This document shows, in pieces, positions 1 to 12,600 of a stretch of 64,000 nt of DNA (position 1 is its first letter; the number at the start of each line of letters is the position of its first letter). The position numbers and the translations under genes are program-made. The notes under the pieces were generated by a model. That model was not told where the DNA came from. It saw only the letters and a list, made by a program, of their open reading frames with translations, and did not search any database. This DNA is from Rhynochetos jubatus. Its lineage: Eukaryota > Chordata > Aves > Eurypygiformes > Rhynochetidae. The stretch is from contig CM050676.1 in the NCBI GenBank assembly GCA_027574665.1, positions 1,602,157 to 1,666,156 of the forward strand, given 5' to 3'.

Positions 1-420
1 GTCAAGTGAGTCCCCGCGCCCGCGGCCCCCTGCCCGGAGAGCCCGGCCCGCGCCCCCTCTGCCGCCGCGGCTCACCGCGCCCCGGCGCGGAGGGTCTCCG
101 GGCCCCCTCCCGGGCCCCTTCCCGGGCCACCTGCCGCGCCCGGCCTTGCAGCGCGGCGCCCTTGACCGCGCGTGCCCCCGTGCCCGGCCTGGCCCGGCCC
201 CCACCCGGCAGCGGCCCCCGGTGGCCCCACACGCCTGGCCCGAGCCTGGCCCTTTCCCGGGCCCCGCAGAGCCGGGCAGCGACGCCCGGGAGCGCTGAAG
301 GGACGCTTCCAGACCTGGCCGTGCCGCCGGCGCGGAGGGAGAAGGTGTGGCAGGGCGGGCAGTCAGCGGTGCAGAGACCCCCTTCCCCAAAACAGCGGTG
401 GATACGTGGATTTAAAACCC
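1..420. promoter_or_regulatory. CpG-rich start of MICOS13 intron 1 (probable CpG-island promoter edge)
   Basis: The first roughly 400 bases are extremely GC- and CpG-rich and lie directly downstream of the exon 1 donor, as expected for the 3' half of a CpG-island promoter. The transcription start itself is outside the window. Long open frames here on both strands come from the lack of AT-rich stop codons and are not taken as genes. Confidence 0.6.
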
Positions 421-3254
421 GGTTCTCGCCTCCCAGGGGCGGTTCTGCTGCCGCCTGACGGGCTGGGCTGGGGTTTTCTCCGTTTTTCTTAAAGGGGAAA
501 CACCTCTCTGCCCTGCGAGTTTGACAAGGTCTGGCCAGAGAAGGTCAGTAAAGCTCCAGCCTCTTCCTGCGTTCGTTCCGCAGGTTGGCACCACAGCTGC
601 AAATGTAGTGTTTGCACAGCGTGCGAACTGGGAAACTTCGAAACCCTGAGCGAGGCAGGACCGGGCACGGCCAGCTGTTAACTGGACCCTAACGAGCTTA
701 AGATACCGGTGTCTGTCAATTAATCAGATTACTTGTTAACAAGGCAGGAGGAACCACATCGCTGACGTGGGTGTCTTCCTCTCTGCAAAGTCCCCTCGTT
801 CCTTTTCTCAAAGGTACAGGCCAGCGATTCTCAGACTTTAAAGGGCGGCAGATGCTCTGAGGCGCTCGGCCCAGTTTTCTTGGAAAGTCTCTGATAGGTG
901 TGACCGCTCGTGGTGTCAAGGGGCTGAGGGGAACAGCGGGCCTGGATGGAGAAGGGAGGTAGCTAGGTATCTTTCTGCTGCGTTCTGTCTGTAGTTAGAC
1001 GTTTCGGTACAGCATTTGTGGCTCCCGGACGGCTTGACTGATACCCTCCCTCCGGGGGCCACAACCTGCCGAGAGAGGCGCACTGACAGGCGTAACGTGA
1101 ACTGAACTGCTGCTGCTTCTGATTCTTTCAGGTTTGTCATCAAAGGAAGCCTGGCTGGGGCTGCCGTGTACCTGGCGTACGATCAGGGGCTGCTGGGCAG
1201 CGGCACGCAGGGTGCTGAAGCCCTCAGAAAAGCTCAAGCAGCTCTGCCTCCAGCTATCCAAGAGCTGACAAGTTACGTAGGCTGGGAGGTAAGGAGCGTG
1301 CAGATGAGCACAGACAGCAGAACAAACGCATCCTCTGAGCGAGGAGAAAATAACGGGGTGAGATTCTGGTTCCAGTGATGCTGGCTGGAGTTTTGCTGTT
1401 GAAACTGGTTTCACGTTGAGAATATTTTGAAGAGGATTGAAATGGAAGGAGGGCAAAATTTGAAATTTAGGGGAGAGACGTTGCTCACAGATGTTATCTC
1501 AAAGGAGAAGGGTCTGTAGCCTATGCAGGGTCAAGGAGGGGGTTGCAAGCGTGCTCCGGGAGGTATTTCACTGCGTAGTGGTGTCGTGGTTTAACCCCAG
1601 CCAGCAGCTAAGTACCACACAGCCGCTCGCCCAGGTTTCAGCAGAGCCCAGGACAGGCAGGCGACAGACAGATTTACTCCTGACAGTGCCTTTTGAAGGC
1701 TCCTACACGATTTAAAAAAGTTAATGAAAAGATTCAGTTTCTCAAGCTGCTAACAGTTCGTCAAGTTGAGTCTAAGTTGCCTGAAGAGGCCCTTCTCTGA
1801 GTACTCGTTAGTTTTTAATATCCTCAGAACAGGGGAAGCCTTTGCTGAACCTCTGAAAAGCTTCTTCATATTAGAGACTGTTCTCAACTAACATAACTGT
1901 AAGGAGACAGCTATGGAGAGGATTTCTCAGGAGCACCCAAGTGATCAGTACTGCCTTCTGGCCCTGCTGTATGCTGGGGGAAAGAGCAAAGTCCAGACTC
2001 AAGCCTCGTGTCTGATCCCTTTGGAGGCTTCGGGAGAGCAGGCAGCTCAGTATCTTCGAGATCTGAGGTCAAGAGGCTTCTCCAAGGTGATGCGAATCCT
2101 GTTGTAATTGAAACCCTTCAAGTGCTCATACTTTGTCTCTCTTTTTCTAGCTTCCACCCACTCCAAAATTTGACTTTTCGCCCTCTGATTCCTGGAATAA
2201 AGGTAAAATCTTGCCCAACTGTGAAAGGAGCAAGGGGCCAAGAGCGATGTGGTTTATAGCGGTCATGTTTCAGTACTGCCCTCCTAAATTGATGGAGGAG
2301 GCGATGGATGTGAGTCTGGTGGAAGCGGTTTTGGGACTGGGACTAAGGAAACATGTTCTGCTTCAGGTTTTACCACTGCACACTGAGCTCGGGCTTAATT
2401 TTACGTTTGTCCGACTGTGAAACAAGTCTGCCTTTCCTAAGCAGAGGAGCTGGTGGTCCTTTTCCCTACAAAGCTTGCTGCCCACCTCCGCGCCAGGACA
2501 GGCGCGCCTGCGCTGGCCTGGAATCTGAGCGCGAATGTGTGGGTGACTGGGGAGGCCTGTGACCACCCCCCAGTAAATGGAGTTGATGCACCAGTGATAG
2601 TGGTCAGGGGAACTACAGCACAAAAATCAGTGATGCCTTAAGAAAGGCGAACCTCTGGTTGAAGACGGAGAGTTTATAAATTCTTCAGATGCTAGCAGGG
2701 CTGAAATCAGGCTCTGACTTTTGGGAGGGATGAGTATTCCCGTTATTGCTAGGATTTTAGAGATCTTGTTTGAAGGCAAAAGCACGTTATAAATACCCAG
2801 TAAGTTAATTCAGTTGTTACGGTGCAGCAAAAAGTCGTCATGTAATTGTGGGGAAAGACAGTCCACAAATACTGTGGCATGTCCCGCATCACCCGTGGGG
2901 TGTGTGGCAAGGCCGGAAATGAAATGGAACCTAGCTCAGTTCTTTGTCGTATCCCTTAGACCGATCCCGAGGTTGGAATTTCTCTGTGCTACTGAGACTG
3001 GACTGGATCCATCAGGCTTCAGTGTTTGAAGGCTTCTGAGGCAGAGCCAGAGCTTTCTCTCCGTGTTTAAAGAGATCCACAATGCTAGAATAACATTAGG
3101 CGATGTGTCTTGAATGATGCTCTTCTCGGGATGATTGTTCTCTGCCCTCCCTGCAGGAGTGCGGACAGTCATGTCTGCCTTGTCTGTAGCTCCCACCCGG
3201 GCCTGCGAATACACGGCGGAAGGCTGGAAGTACGTGAAGGATCTCGTCAAATGA
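1..3254 (+). CDS. MICOS13: MICOS13 (QIL1), MICOS complex subunit, 5' end cut by window edge
   Basis: MICOS13 is a small inner mitochondrial membrane protein of the MICOS complex, which shapes cristae junctions. Coding pieces I can splice: 1-5 (last five bases of exon 1, followed by a GTGAGT donor), 1132-1288, 2151-2202 and 3157-3254 (TGA at 3252-3254). Phases fit at every junction (2, 0, 1). The protein runs VKFVIKGSLAGAAVYLAYDQ..., then LPPTPKFDFSPSDSWNKG, then VRTVMSALSVAP... and ends WKYVKDLVK. This matches the known family at the hydrophobic N-terminal segment (AGAAVYLAYDQ), the SWN motif and the TVMSALSVAP block. About 103 residues are visible; the human protein is near 118, so roughly the first dozen lie outside the window. 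It is convergent with SAFB downstream. Intron 2 carries an LTR fragment. Identity is firm. Confidence 0.93.
1582..1640 (+). mobile_element. Fragment of an avian ERV LTR, 5' end
   Basis: The sequence from 1582 begins TGTCGTGGTTTAACCCC and continues AGCCAGCAGCTAAGTACCACACAGCCGCTCGC. This is the same start as the fuller LTRs at 15865-16421 and (reverse) 7503-8284. Similarity stops after about 50-60 bases. It is a truncated or internally deleted copy inside MICOS13 intron 2. Confidence 0.6.
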
Positions 3255-3351
3255 ACACGTTCTCCAGGGCTCACGGTTCTCTCCATCCCGTGTTGTCTCT
3301 GGGGTGACGCACGCACCCCTCGAGAGGGCAGCTCGGCTGGGCAAGGGCTAC

Positions 3352-3357
3352 AATAAA
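3352..3357 (+). terminator. MICOS13: MICOS13 polyadenylation signal
   Basis: AATAAA lies about 98 bases after the MICOS13 stop codon, followed by a T/G-rich stretch. This predicts cleavage near 3370-3380 and a very short 3' UTR. Confidence 0.75.
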
Positions 3358-5721
3358 AGACTTTGGAACGTCCGTTTGTATCTGGGTTGGTTTTGGCACG
3401 CAGACTGCAGCGATTGCTTTCTGTCTGATCAGAGAGGCTCCAGCAGGGATCGTGGAGCGAGTGTAATGACGTGACGGCCGCACGCCGAGGTGGAGCCCCT
3501 GGCGTGAAGCTGCCAAGCTTCCTGACTAAACACGTTATGCTGAAGGTGAATGCCGTCTACCTCAGAGCGAGTCAGAAACAGTCCAGGGTAGCAGTAAGAG
3601 ATCCCATTCGAAGACAAAGCACTTGTCTTCAGGCTGGCTGAGGAGAGGGTGCCGCTGGCCAAGAGCACGTTGTTGATGCCAAAGCTGCTTCCCAGTGGTC
3701 TGTGACTTGTCACACAGCGGGAGCAGCCAGTACTAGTCGCAGTAGTTGATGATGACAGAAGGAAGTTTGTCTGTGATGCAAAATTTTAGGAAACTTAACG
3801 CCCCCCCGACCGATTTGTCCTGTAGGCAGTGCCGGTGTTCCCAAAGCCCGAGCTCAGAGAGCAGAATCGCAGTACTGCCTACCTGTAATTTTGCAACTGA
3901 CCCAAATATGCCCTCGGATGGTCCGTGACCCGCAGCACTCTCAGCTTTACACCTGCTTCTGGATTCTCAGCTCCACGGCACAGGTTATCTGGGGGCAAGC
4001 GTTCAGGTTTTACGTTCACCAGCTGTCGGCTAAAACGAAGTGGATTCAGTTTGACTTGCGGTTCTGCCTGCTGCTTTCTTTAAATGCCCGTAAAAAGGGC
4101 TGGAAGCGCCTTTAACGAGCCGGCGTCTCGGTGAGGGAAGCTTTCTGGCAGTTGAGCAAGAGAGCGAATGGGAACGGGAAGGATCTCCAGTCACAGCAGG
4201 ATCGCCACGAAGGAGGAGGAGAGGTGCCGCGGGAACAGCGCCCGCTGCCCGCAGCTGCGTGTGTGGCGAGTTCTCTGCGAAGGAACAGCGCCGGCGTGCA
4301 GCTGGGCTGTGAGCAGGTACGCCAACGTCAGCAACTCCGCAGCCGACGGGGACAGTTTTTCATTTCCTTTATTTTTGAACGCCTGGAGACCTCAAGCTGT
4401 GTTTTCCTACCAGACCTTCTCCTGGGTTTTGCATGAATAAAACCAGAAGTGTGATGGGTTTGTTTAACCTGAGGCCTCGTTTGCTGCTAAGAAACAATAC
4501 AAAACGGGAGACGGGAAGAGGGGTTCCCGGAAAGGAAGAGTATTCTCTTGGTACCCATCTCTTGTCCACAGGAAACGGACAGCTCTGAGGAGCACAACTC
4601 ACAGCTCCCTGCCAAAAGGGAAGGTCCAGAAGGTGCTGAAAGGAACCCGTCACATCAACGCAAGAAACGGGGTAAATTTGACCCTGGCAGGGCCCGCTGT
4701 GAACACGTCACCAAGCACAGGGGACACGTAGAGAAGAACAGATGGCGGCAAAGAAATGGTTTGCTGGTGGTAGACAGCTGTAGGCGACATAGTCAGCACT
4801 TCTTCTGGTGGAAGTGTGCAACGTACAGGTAAAATACGGGCTGGGAAGGAAGTGGGTTCTTGGCAGCTCATTCCTGCCCTCAGTTTTCTGAGCATTACTT
4901 TCAGACATGAGCAAAGTGAACGTCGCCGTCCCGCCGGGTGAGGTGCCAGCGTGGTGTTCTCCCGGCGGAACTCCGCGTGGGTCGCTGCAGGCAGGGATGA
5001 GGGCTGCTGTAGTGTCTGTCCCCGAGCTGCTGCCCACGCCCACGCTAGGCAGGGGGTTGTCCTGGCTGCCGGTAGCGGAGACGGCGTTTCTCCCACCCGG
5101 GCTGGTCACAGAGCGAGCGGGACAGGAAGCAGGCAGCGGGAGGTGGGGAGGGTCGGAGTGTTTGCTCAGGTTCGGGAGCAGATCCAGAACACGAGAAGGG
5201 ATTTGCAGGGGTTTTGTTTCCTTCTTTAAACAAATAGTTACATGATGAAACTACTGCCAAGAACTCTGAGAGGATTTGGCTACGGTATAAATAGCTTTAA
5301 AAAGTGCTTAAGTTAATTCCTGAAGGATGGGCCCATCAGTGGCTCCTAGACCTAGGGGGAAGCTCCGGCTCAGCGATCCTGGGAGTTCCCGATGCTGGGA
5401 GTTCAGCACCTGGTGAAGGGCTGCTCAACTTGCACCCTGCTCCAATGTGTTTTTCTTTCCACATCTGCCTCCAGAAGAGAAAGAATACTGAGTGGGAAGG
5501 ACTTTCATCTGACCCAGGACATTTACTCTCCCCTTACTACATCCAGGTAACGTGTACATGCAGCAGGGGCCCGATCCTTTCACACCGTTGCTGGATTTCA
5601 GTCTGGCTTGTGACCTACAGAAATAGCGGTAGGTAAGGCACGGTGCCATCCCGGTTCCTGTGCTGAGCAGATGGGCTGTGGCAGTGTAGAAACCGACTCC
5701 TTAAAATAGTAACTGCTGCAG

Positions 5722-5930
5722 CTCACAGAATCTTTGAGCTTGGAGGGCCCTCTCCTGATAATCTAGTGCAGCCTCCGTGCTCAGCCAACGTCAGCCTGAC
5801 CAGGTTGCCCATGTCCAGCCAGGTTTCCAACATCTCCACGGCCTCTTCGGACGGCGCATTCCAGTGTCTGACCGCCCTTCCCAGCGTTTTCTTTGGTCAG
5901 CTCACCCAGGATCCATTCTCTTTCTGAAGG
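5722..5930 (-). mobile_element. CR1 LINE fragment (reverse orientation)
   Basis: The sequence starts CACAGAATCTTTGAGCTTGGAGGGCCCTCTCCTGATAATCTAG-like. This resembles the reverse complement of the CR1 3' end (GAATCAT...GGTTGGAAAAGACCTCTAAGATCATC). It continues into degraded CR1-like sequence including CATTCCAGTGTCTGACCGCCC. It is old and diverged; boundaries are approximate. Confidence 0.6.
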
Positions 5931-7502
5931 TGGTGACACTGGGTGCTGCTCGAGTGGCCTGGCACCGCCGCACCACATGGTTTGGGAGTAGCTTCCTCAC
6001 GAGTTGGCATCAGTGGGTGGGTGTAAACACTCCGCAGTGCCTTTTGTAGCCTGGGCCCTGGTTTTACGCAGCTAGCCAGTCCTCCTGCTCGGTTTGCAGC
6101 CTTTTGCCTTGCAGATGTTTTGCAGCGATGAGTTTCGCAGCCACCTTTTTCTGTCCCACTGTCAAGCACTCCGGCTCCCTCGTGTCCCACAGAAGGATAA
6201 AAGTTGACATCTGCCAGCATTGTGGCACTATTATGGGATGCTCCCATCCTACCTCCAAGCTTAGTGGTACCTTTTCAAGCCCATAAATCTCTCTGGCTGA
6301 TGCCCTGGGAGGAAAAACCCAAAAAAGAGCAAAGGAGAGAAAGAAAGTGAAGGCACAAGCAGCTTGTTCTGACCCCGCTGAAGCAGACTGGTCCGGCCGT
6401 GCTGCAGGAAGGATGTTCCGCCTGGGGAGCTGGCGCAGAGCACTTCTTCAGCTGAACCAGCGTTCTCAAAGGCGCAGTCTGTCTTCTCTTGGCCGATTTC
6501 CCCTCCCTGAGATTCCTGCAGCACAGGTGCCAACCGGAATGATTGTCAGCACGGATTGCGGGGGTTAGGACCTGAGGAGTCACGGGGTTCTGTTCGAGCA
6601 CGTGCTGCTGGGAGGGAGCTGCAGCCTCCCGGGAGCGGTGTGGGAGGAAAAAGCAACAGAGCAATGCATTTCGCGGACAGCCTGACCCAGGGACTTCAGC
6701 ACCAAGTGCAGATGTTACTTGCGGCCTGTGATTTCAACCTCAACTCCCACAGGTTTGTAACTGCGTGTTTCCAAGTGCCACGCGACAGTTTGCATTTTCA
6801 AAAATGACCCATTTTCCCCACTCCTAACAGGAAAACTTCACTCTCAGAACTTAACTTTTCATCTCTCGTGCAATTCCAGCCACCTTTTACTGGAACAAGC
6901 TGGATGGCTGTACAAAGAACTGCCTGTACAACGCAGTGGGAGTGCGGGGACAGCCCTGCTCTGTGCTGCTGCTGGCGCGCGGCACTGGCACGGCTGTGAC
7001 TTGGTTCATGGAGCGCAGCAGCAGGGATCAGCGCTGTTGCCCACATCACCCCTCCCACCTCATTCCCTAGGTCCACTGGGTACTGCCCACCGAGAGGGTG
7101 ATGAGTTTCGGACACACGGAGGGAAGTCAAGCGTGTGGCTCTGGGACCGACGGCACTGCCAGATGCCTGAACCTGCAACCGCGATACCAACCAACTCTGG
7201 CCAGAGGGGTAACCCCGTCACCACTCTGGGAAGCTACATTCCTGCTGGGGACAAGGGAAGACGCCCTCCTTAAAGCTACAAACGGACAGGTCTGTTGTGC
7301 CAGAACTTCACGATTCCATGCAATTCCTGCAGAGAAGGTCCAGATCCAAGAACAGGGACAGCCATAGGTTACACGTAGTGGGAGCAATTCACTGGTCAGT
7401 GATCCAAACTGGGAAAGACAAAGCAGAGTAGGTCTGAAGGGATCACTGCCCTGTCATTTTCCCTCTATCAGAGGTATCCAGAATGCTGGATTAAAACAGG
7501 AT

Positions 7503-8284
7503 TGCGCTGGGTTCAGTCAGGGAAGAGTTAACTCTCTTCACCGTGACTGCTGGGGAGCTGTTCCTGGGTGCTGAGAGCAGCACTGAGAAGGGCTGTGCTG
7601 GCCCTGGGCAGTGCCTGCACTGAATTCAAGGTCTCTCTCCGCTTCTGACCCTGCAGCTGTGTTCCCAGCGCTCGCTGTCTCGCTGCAGGCAGCGCAGGGG
7701 ACACACAGCTCAGACAGCTGACCCCAACTGCCCAAGGGAGCGTTTCAGTCTGTAGTACGTCACGCTCGGGGCACAGGCAGGGAGGGGGTCCGGGAGCCGT
7801 TACTCCCACTCTCTTTGACTTCCTGGCACTTGCTCACACTCCCCCAGACTCCTGCGTTAGCTGCTCTGCCAACTCCTGTGCTGGCTCGTTCGTGAGGGAG
7901 TCGGTGGGTTTGTTTAGTTTTCCCGGTCGTGCTGTCACTGACAGGGTTCGCTCGGAATCTGCTGTGATCGCTCTCGGGCTGCAGCCCTCAGACTGCGGGG
8001 CTCCCGGTCCCTCTGGCTCTGACTCTCACTACTCCGCACGCGGTTGTGCACTGCTCAGTGGGTGATGGGCAACTGTATCATCGTTGTATCATGGTTTATT
8101 TTCTATTATTTTAATTATTATTAGTAGTATTTGTATATATTAATTTAGTTTTAATTAGTAAATAGTTATTATTTCAATTTTACGAGCTTCATTGTCCTTT
8201 TCCCTCCGATTCTCCCCCTCCACTGGAGGAGGATTTGTGAGAGCGGCTTCATGGTATTTTGCTAGCCGGAGTTAAACCACGACA
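7503..8284 (-). mobile_element. Solo ERV LTR with target-site duplication
   Basis: Read on the - strand the element starts TGTCGTGGTTTAACTCCGG and ends in ...CCCAGCGCA, giving TG...CA ends over about 782 bases. Internal blocks match the other LTRs here (CCTCCTCCAGTGGAGG, an AT-rich stretch, GAGCGTGACGTACTACAGACTG). AGGAT flanks both sides (7498-7502 and 8285-8289); the match extends to AGGATT if the terminal base is assigned to the duplication. No internal retroviral genes are present, so this is a solo LTR left after recombination between the two LTRs. It lies downstream of both convergent genes. Confidence 0.82.
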
Positions 8285-9406
8285 AGGATTAAAAGCAAGA
8301 TGGCACTGGGCTCTAGCCAGACCCACGGAATTAGCAGGTCGTTACTACAGAGCGTAGTGGTCTGGAAATCTGTTCTGTTTGCATTCCTAGTTTGTTCTGA
8401 GCAAATGACTCGAGTCTGTGCCTTCGCTGCACCATTAAAACAAACTCCTTTATGCTGTCCGTGTGATCCGACAGGCTCAGGCCACTCCCTGCCGCCATCA
8501 AAGCGGCTTGTTAGAATTTAGATGGTTTGTCCACGGGGACCCTCCTCCAGTGTGGGAAATCTCAACCCCGATGAAAAATGCCCAGGGAGTTTCACCGTTA
8601 ACAGTGCGGGCTGTAGGAAACGGAGGCAAACAACATCAGGCAACGAGGGAAACGCACATCTCTGAAGGTGGGAAAAACCCAGCGCCCCTCCTGTGAAAGT
8701 AACAGGATTTTTTCCTCTTGGCATCACAAAAGCCACCTCTGGTGGGTAACACTACGGCCACCTTGTTCCAGAGATGACCACACAAGGACAAGTTCTAATC
8801 TGAATATGACAAGTGACACAATTTGCTCCAATCGACCACGTTAGTTCTCCACACATTCCTAGAGCGCTGCAAAGCACAGCCAGTGGCTGCTCCTAATCCA
8901 CCTCGAGGAAATTATGGATTGCTAGGTCAATTACTGGCCAAAAGTCAGCAGAGCTTTGGCCTACCCTGATCTATCAGAAGCGAAACAAAAGCGATTCACA
9001 CTAGAAAGTCGTTACCTTCACCAGTACCTGCGCATTTTCTCTTACAGAAGCTGTGCTGGAAACAGCCTTTTGCAGAGCGGGAGGAGTTTTCTGTTGCACA
9101 GCACCTACCAACCTGAGACAAGATGAAAAACATTCTTCACCACTTGTCCGACAGTATCCTGGGACAATCTTGCAGCGGCAGGACGGTCAAACTTTGCCAG
9201 CTGCCATCTACACCCTCCCACGCTGACACCCGTGCCGGTTCATCCTGACACGTCTGAAGTGACGGGATATTTCAGTGTAGTGCAAAGGGACCGTAAGGCC
9301 TTTGATACTTCATCCCTGAAAGAAAGTTACAGGGTTTAACACGTGGCTGAATAGATTCATTTGCCCAGGGATCGCTGAAAACAAAGCAATTAACCATAAA
9401 CTGGCT

Positions 9407-9412
9407 TTTATT
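9407..9412 (-). terminator. SAFB: SAFB polyadenylation signal
   Basis: TTTATT on the + strand is AATAAA on the - strand, about 220 bases past the SAFB stop codon at 9631-9633. This predicts the transcript end near 9385-9395. Confidence 0.6.
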
Positions 9413-9630
9413 TATGGAAAATGGAATGCTTCATTAACAAACATTTTAAATGGGATATGAACAACACATTACAAAACAGATGAGTTCACACTGGATTGAG
9501 TGACGTAATATGGCAGCAGCTTAAAAAAAAAAGGAATTACACTTACAGTAGCCTGTCAGTTACAATGAATGGTAACCCTGGGTAACAGATTCATTTCAGC
9601 TGCCACCTGGCATTAAAAATTAACACACAT

Positions 9631-12600
9631 TCAGTAGCGACGGTTGAAACGAGGATCGTTAGGTCTGTTTGCTCTCTCCTGGCCAGCAAATCCTTCTCCT
9701 TGCATTCCTCCTCCATGCATCATCTGACTTTGGTTGCCGCCTTGCATGAAACCTCCACGCCTAGGAAGCGACGCAGACACTCGTGACTCGGGTCAGGCTG
9801 ACACAACAGATGCTTTTTAAGAACTTTTTGCATCGTTCTGCACTCCTCAGTAAAATTCACCACAGAACCCCCATGGCAGTATTTTGTTGTTCCCTGCCAT
9901 TTAAATAACTGATAACGGATGCTCCCATAAACGTTCCTTTGCCAGTTTAAACAGGAGAGAAGCCCCTTAAAAGGGAGACAAACACTTGTTCTTACCCTGA
10001 CATGCCTCCACGATGCATCACGTGGCCAGGTCTGCCTCTGCCTCCACCTAAAAAAGGTTAAAATGCTTCCTTTGTATCTACAGTAACAGTTTTACTTCAT
10101 CTCCAAGGATAACAACGCCTGTATTTGCTGCTTTATGTAGCACAACTAACGAGCTGCTGTGCAAGAAGCCTACCTTGCCATCTCTCATGATCCCGCCCCA
10201 TCATTCCTCCATCCACACTGCTCTGCCATGAACGATCTTGGTGTCCTTCAAACTTTCGTCCGTGATCTCCCCAGTCACGTCCATCCCTGCAAAGTGTGGA
10301 ACGCGTACCTTCTCACGTTAGCCAGAGCACACAAAACAGATTCCAGTGAAACAACGAGGTCAAACTCGCTCAAATACTTCACCAAGGTACAGGCAAATCT
10401 TGTATTTGTATTGCTACCTGTTGAGTGACACCTCAGCAGTCATCCTCCTGTTCAACTAACACGACAAATAAGAAAATAAAACTTTCTTAATCTGGTTTAT
10501 GCTACACAGATGTCCCGGTTTACTCTGAACATCCCAGTTTGGTGTTCTCCGCAGGCTGGCTGACTCCTACGACTTACTAAAAACACCACAAAACCTCAAA
10601 ACACGCCCAACACAATCCCAACCTGTGTGTGTTTTATTAACTTGTTTTAGAAGGCTGATGGGATGCTGCTTCCAACAACTACAAACTGGGGAAGAACTAC
10701 TACCCTGAAAATACCAAGCTTTGATAGTAAATGTTAGGTAAAACTGAAAACGAGAAGACTTTCAGATGTGAAGTTATTAACAAAAAAATCACGCCAAGAT
10801 GCACGCTGCGACGCACAACGCAGGCTGAAAGAGCTACTCCTGTGTAGTCTGGCCCCCAGAGAACAGGCTCAGGGGTGAAAGGTGGGAAAAAAAAAGAACT
10901 CTACTTCCAAAAACCGCATCCCGCTTTCCCCAGGGGGGAACATTCCTTAGACACACCACAACACCCCTTTGCAGTTAAGCATGCTGACCGTGACTGTGGT
11001 GGTATCCCTCTGCTTTCGCTCATTCTTCTGTCGGATCCATAGCTTCCCCAACTTTCCCGCGAGTCTCGTGAATGACGGTCTGGACCTCCGTGGCGCTCAT
11101 CTGGATAATGCTAAAAGGCAAAGGACATTTACAGGCCTGCCCAAAACAGGGTCTCTAATTACAGCTGCCTGGCTGTAATTACTCAATTAGAGTCATTTAG
11201 GATTAGAAGGGACCTCCTGAGATCATCCAGTCCAACCCCATTGCTCAGGCAGGGTTAGCCAGGGCAGGCTGTCCATCGGATTCCGAGTGTCTCCAGAGCT
11301 GGAGACTCCTCAGCCTCCCCACGCAGCCTCCTCTCTGCCCAGTTCTCCAGCCTATCCACCTCCTGAGTCTCACAGCTTGAACGTGCCCTGAAGGTCCTTC
11401 CCCCCAGCCCTCACACACACGCAGACATCTCCACTAGCTTTGCTGTTACTTCCGTGCAATTTCACAGATGGAATTTTATGCTGCTTCGTACCTTTGCCAT
11501 TTCTACACCATCTCTTGGAATACTCTACCTTTTGGACACAATTCTTTTGTTTTGTATCAGAGTAACTGTAACTTACTACAAAAGTGCTTAAATTTCATCT
11601 TATTAAAGAAAACAAGACAATTTGGTTATCCATATGATTTTGGGAGGTATCATTTCACTCCTAACTACTGAAATGTAATCTGACACACACTACAGGAAAC
11701 CGGTGTACGAGAAGTTAATGTTTCTGTAGCTTTATAAAGCAACTCACTTGTCCATCCCGATCTCCCATCATCGTCCTCGATCCATCTCTCCTACAAACAG
11801 ACAGGTAAAATCAGACTGCGGTAGTAAAACGTACAGCAGTCTATAAAAATCCATGTGTGTTACAGCGCAGGCGACAAATCCCGCTTCCATGTAGTGCCGA
11901 CGTTGTCCACAAAAGGCACAAACAGCTGGAACAGCTGGATTCCTGGAAAACCTAGTTAGTCGGAAGGCAGAAACCAGAATATTCTCATTAAGATGCTAGG
12001 TGTCGACGGTATTATCCAGACATTTTTCAGAATCCTAGGAATGTGTGAAACAGCTCTGCAAGCAGAACCCTCGGAACCAGCCTGCCAGAAGGTTTCACCC
12101 GTGGAACAGCTCAGATCTCTTCACGGTTAGGTAAGAAAAAGTCCACAGCCACGAAGCCACGGTTCAAAAATAAAATGCAACCCAAACACCTGGTAAAGGC
12201 AGCAGAACGTGACGTTAAATACATCTTTGTCTTTCCATTTTAGGCAACACAGCGGAGGTAAGACACCAACCTGTCTATTGAATGGTCTTGGTAACGACCA
12301 CGATCCCTGTGGTCAAAGTCATGGAAGCGGTCCTGGCGACTGAAATCTGAGTGGTATCTATCGTTCATTACCATCCGCTTTGCCTCTGGCCAGTATGTAT
12401 CATCTCTCCTGAAAGGTAGAACATTCTTATTTTAGTCACAACAATGACTTTGTTCCCTCCTTCCAAACTGTGCAAAGCAGAAGGGTAATTACGTTCCAAA
12501 GGGTGTTGAAAACCCCCAGAAGGGATCGTTCGGGGCTATTAAATACGATCCTCGCCGTGCCATCAACAACTGCGCGTTAACGGCAGCTGAGAGCACTCAG

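Larger units (their letters stand above)
3380..9390. other. Intergenic region between MICOS13 and SAFB, no recognised gene
   Basis: About 6 kb separates the convergent 3' ends of MICOS13 and SAFB. I recognise a CR1 fragment and a solo LTR here (listed separately), but no known protein. Two short stretches look exon-like because they are open and bounded by plausible splice sites: 4572-4671 and 5475-5546. Joining them directly gives a stop codon, so they do not form an obvious gene. The remaining open frames are short and have no recognisable domain. Confidence 0.5.

Noticed and set aside
6..492. Open frames of 106-150 codons near the left edge
   Set aside because: They lie in CpG-island sequence where stop codons are rare, follow the MICOS13 exon 1 donor, and show only Pro/Arg/Ala-rich composition.
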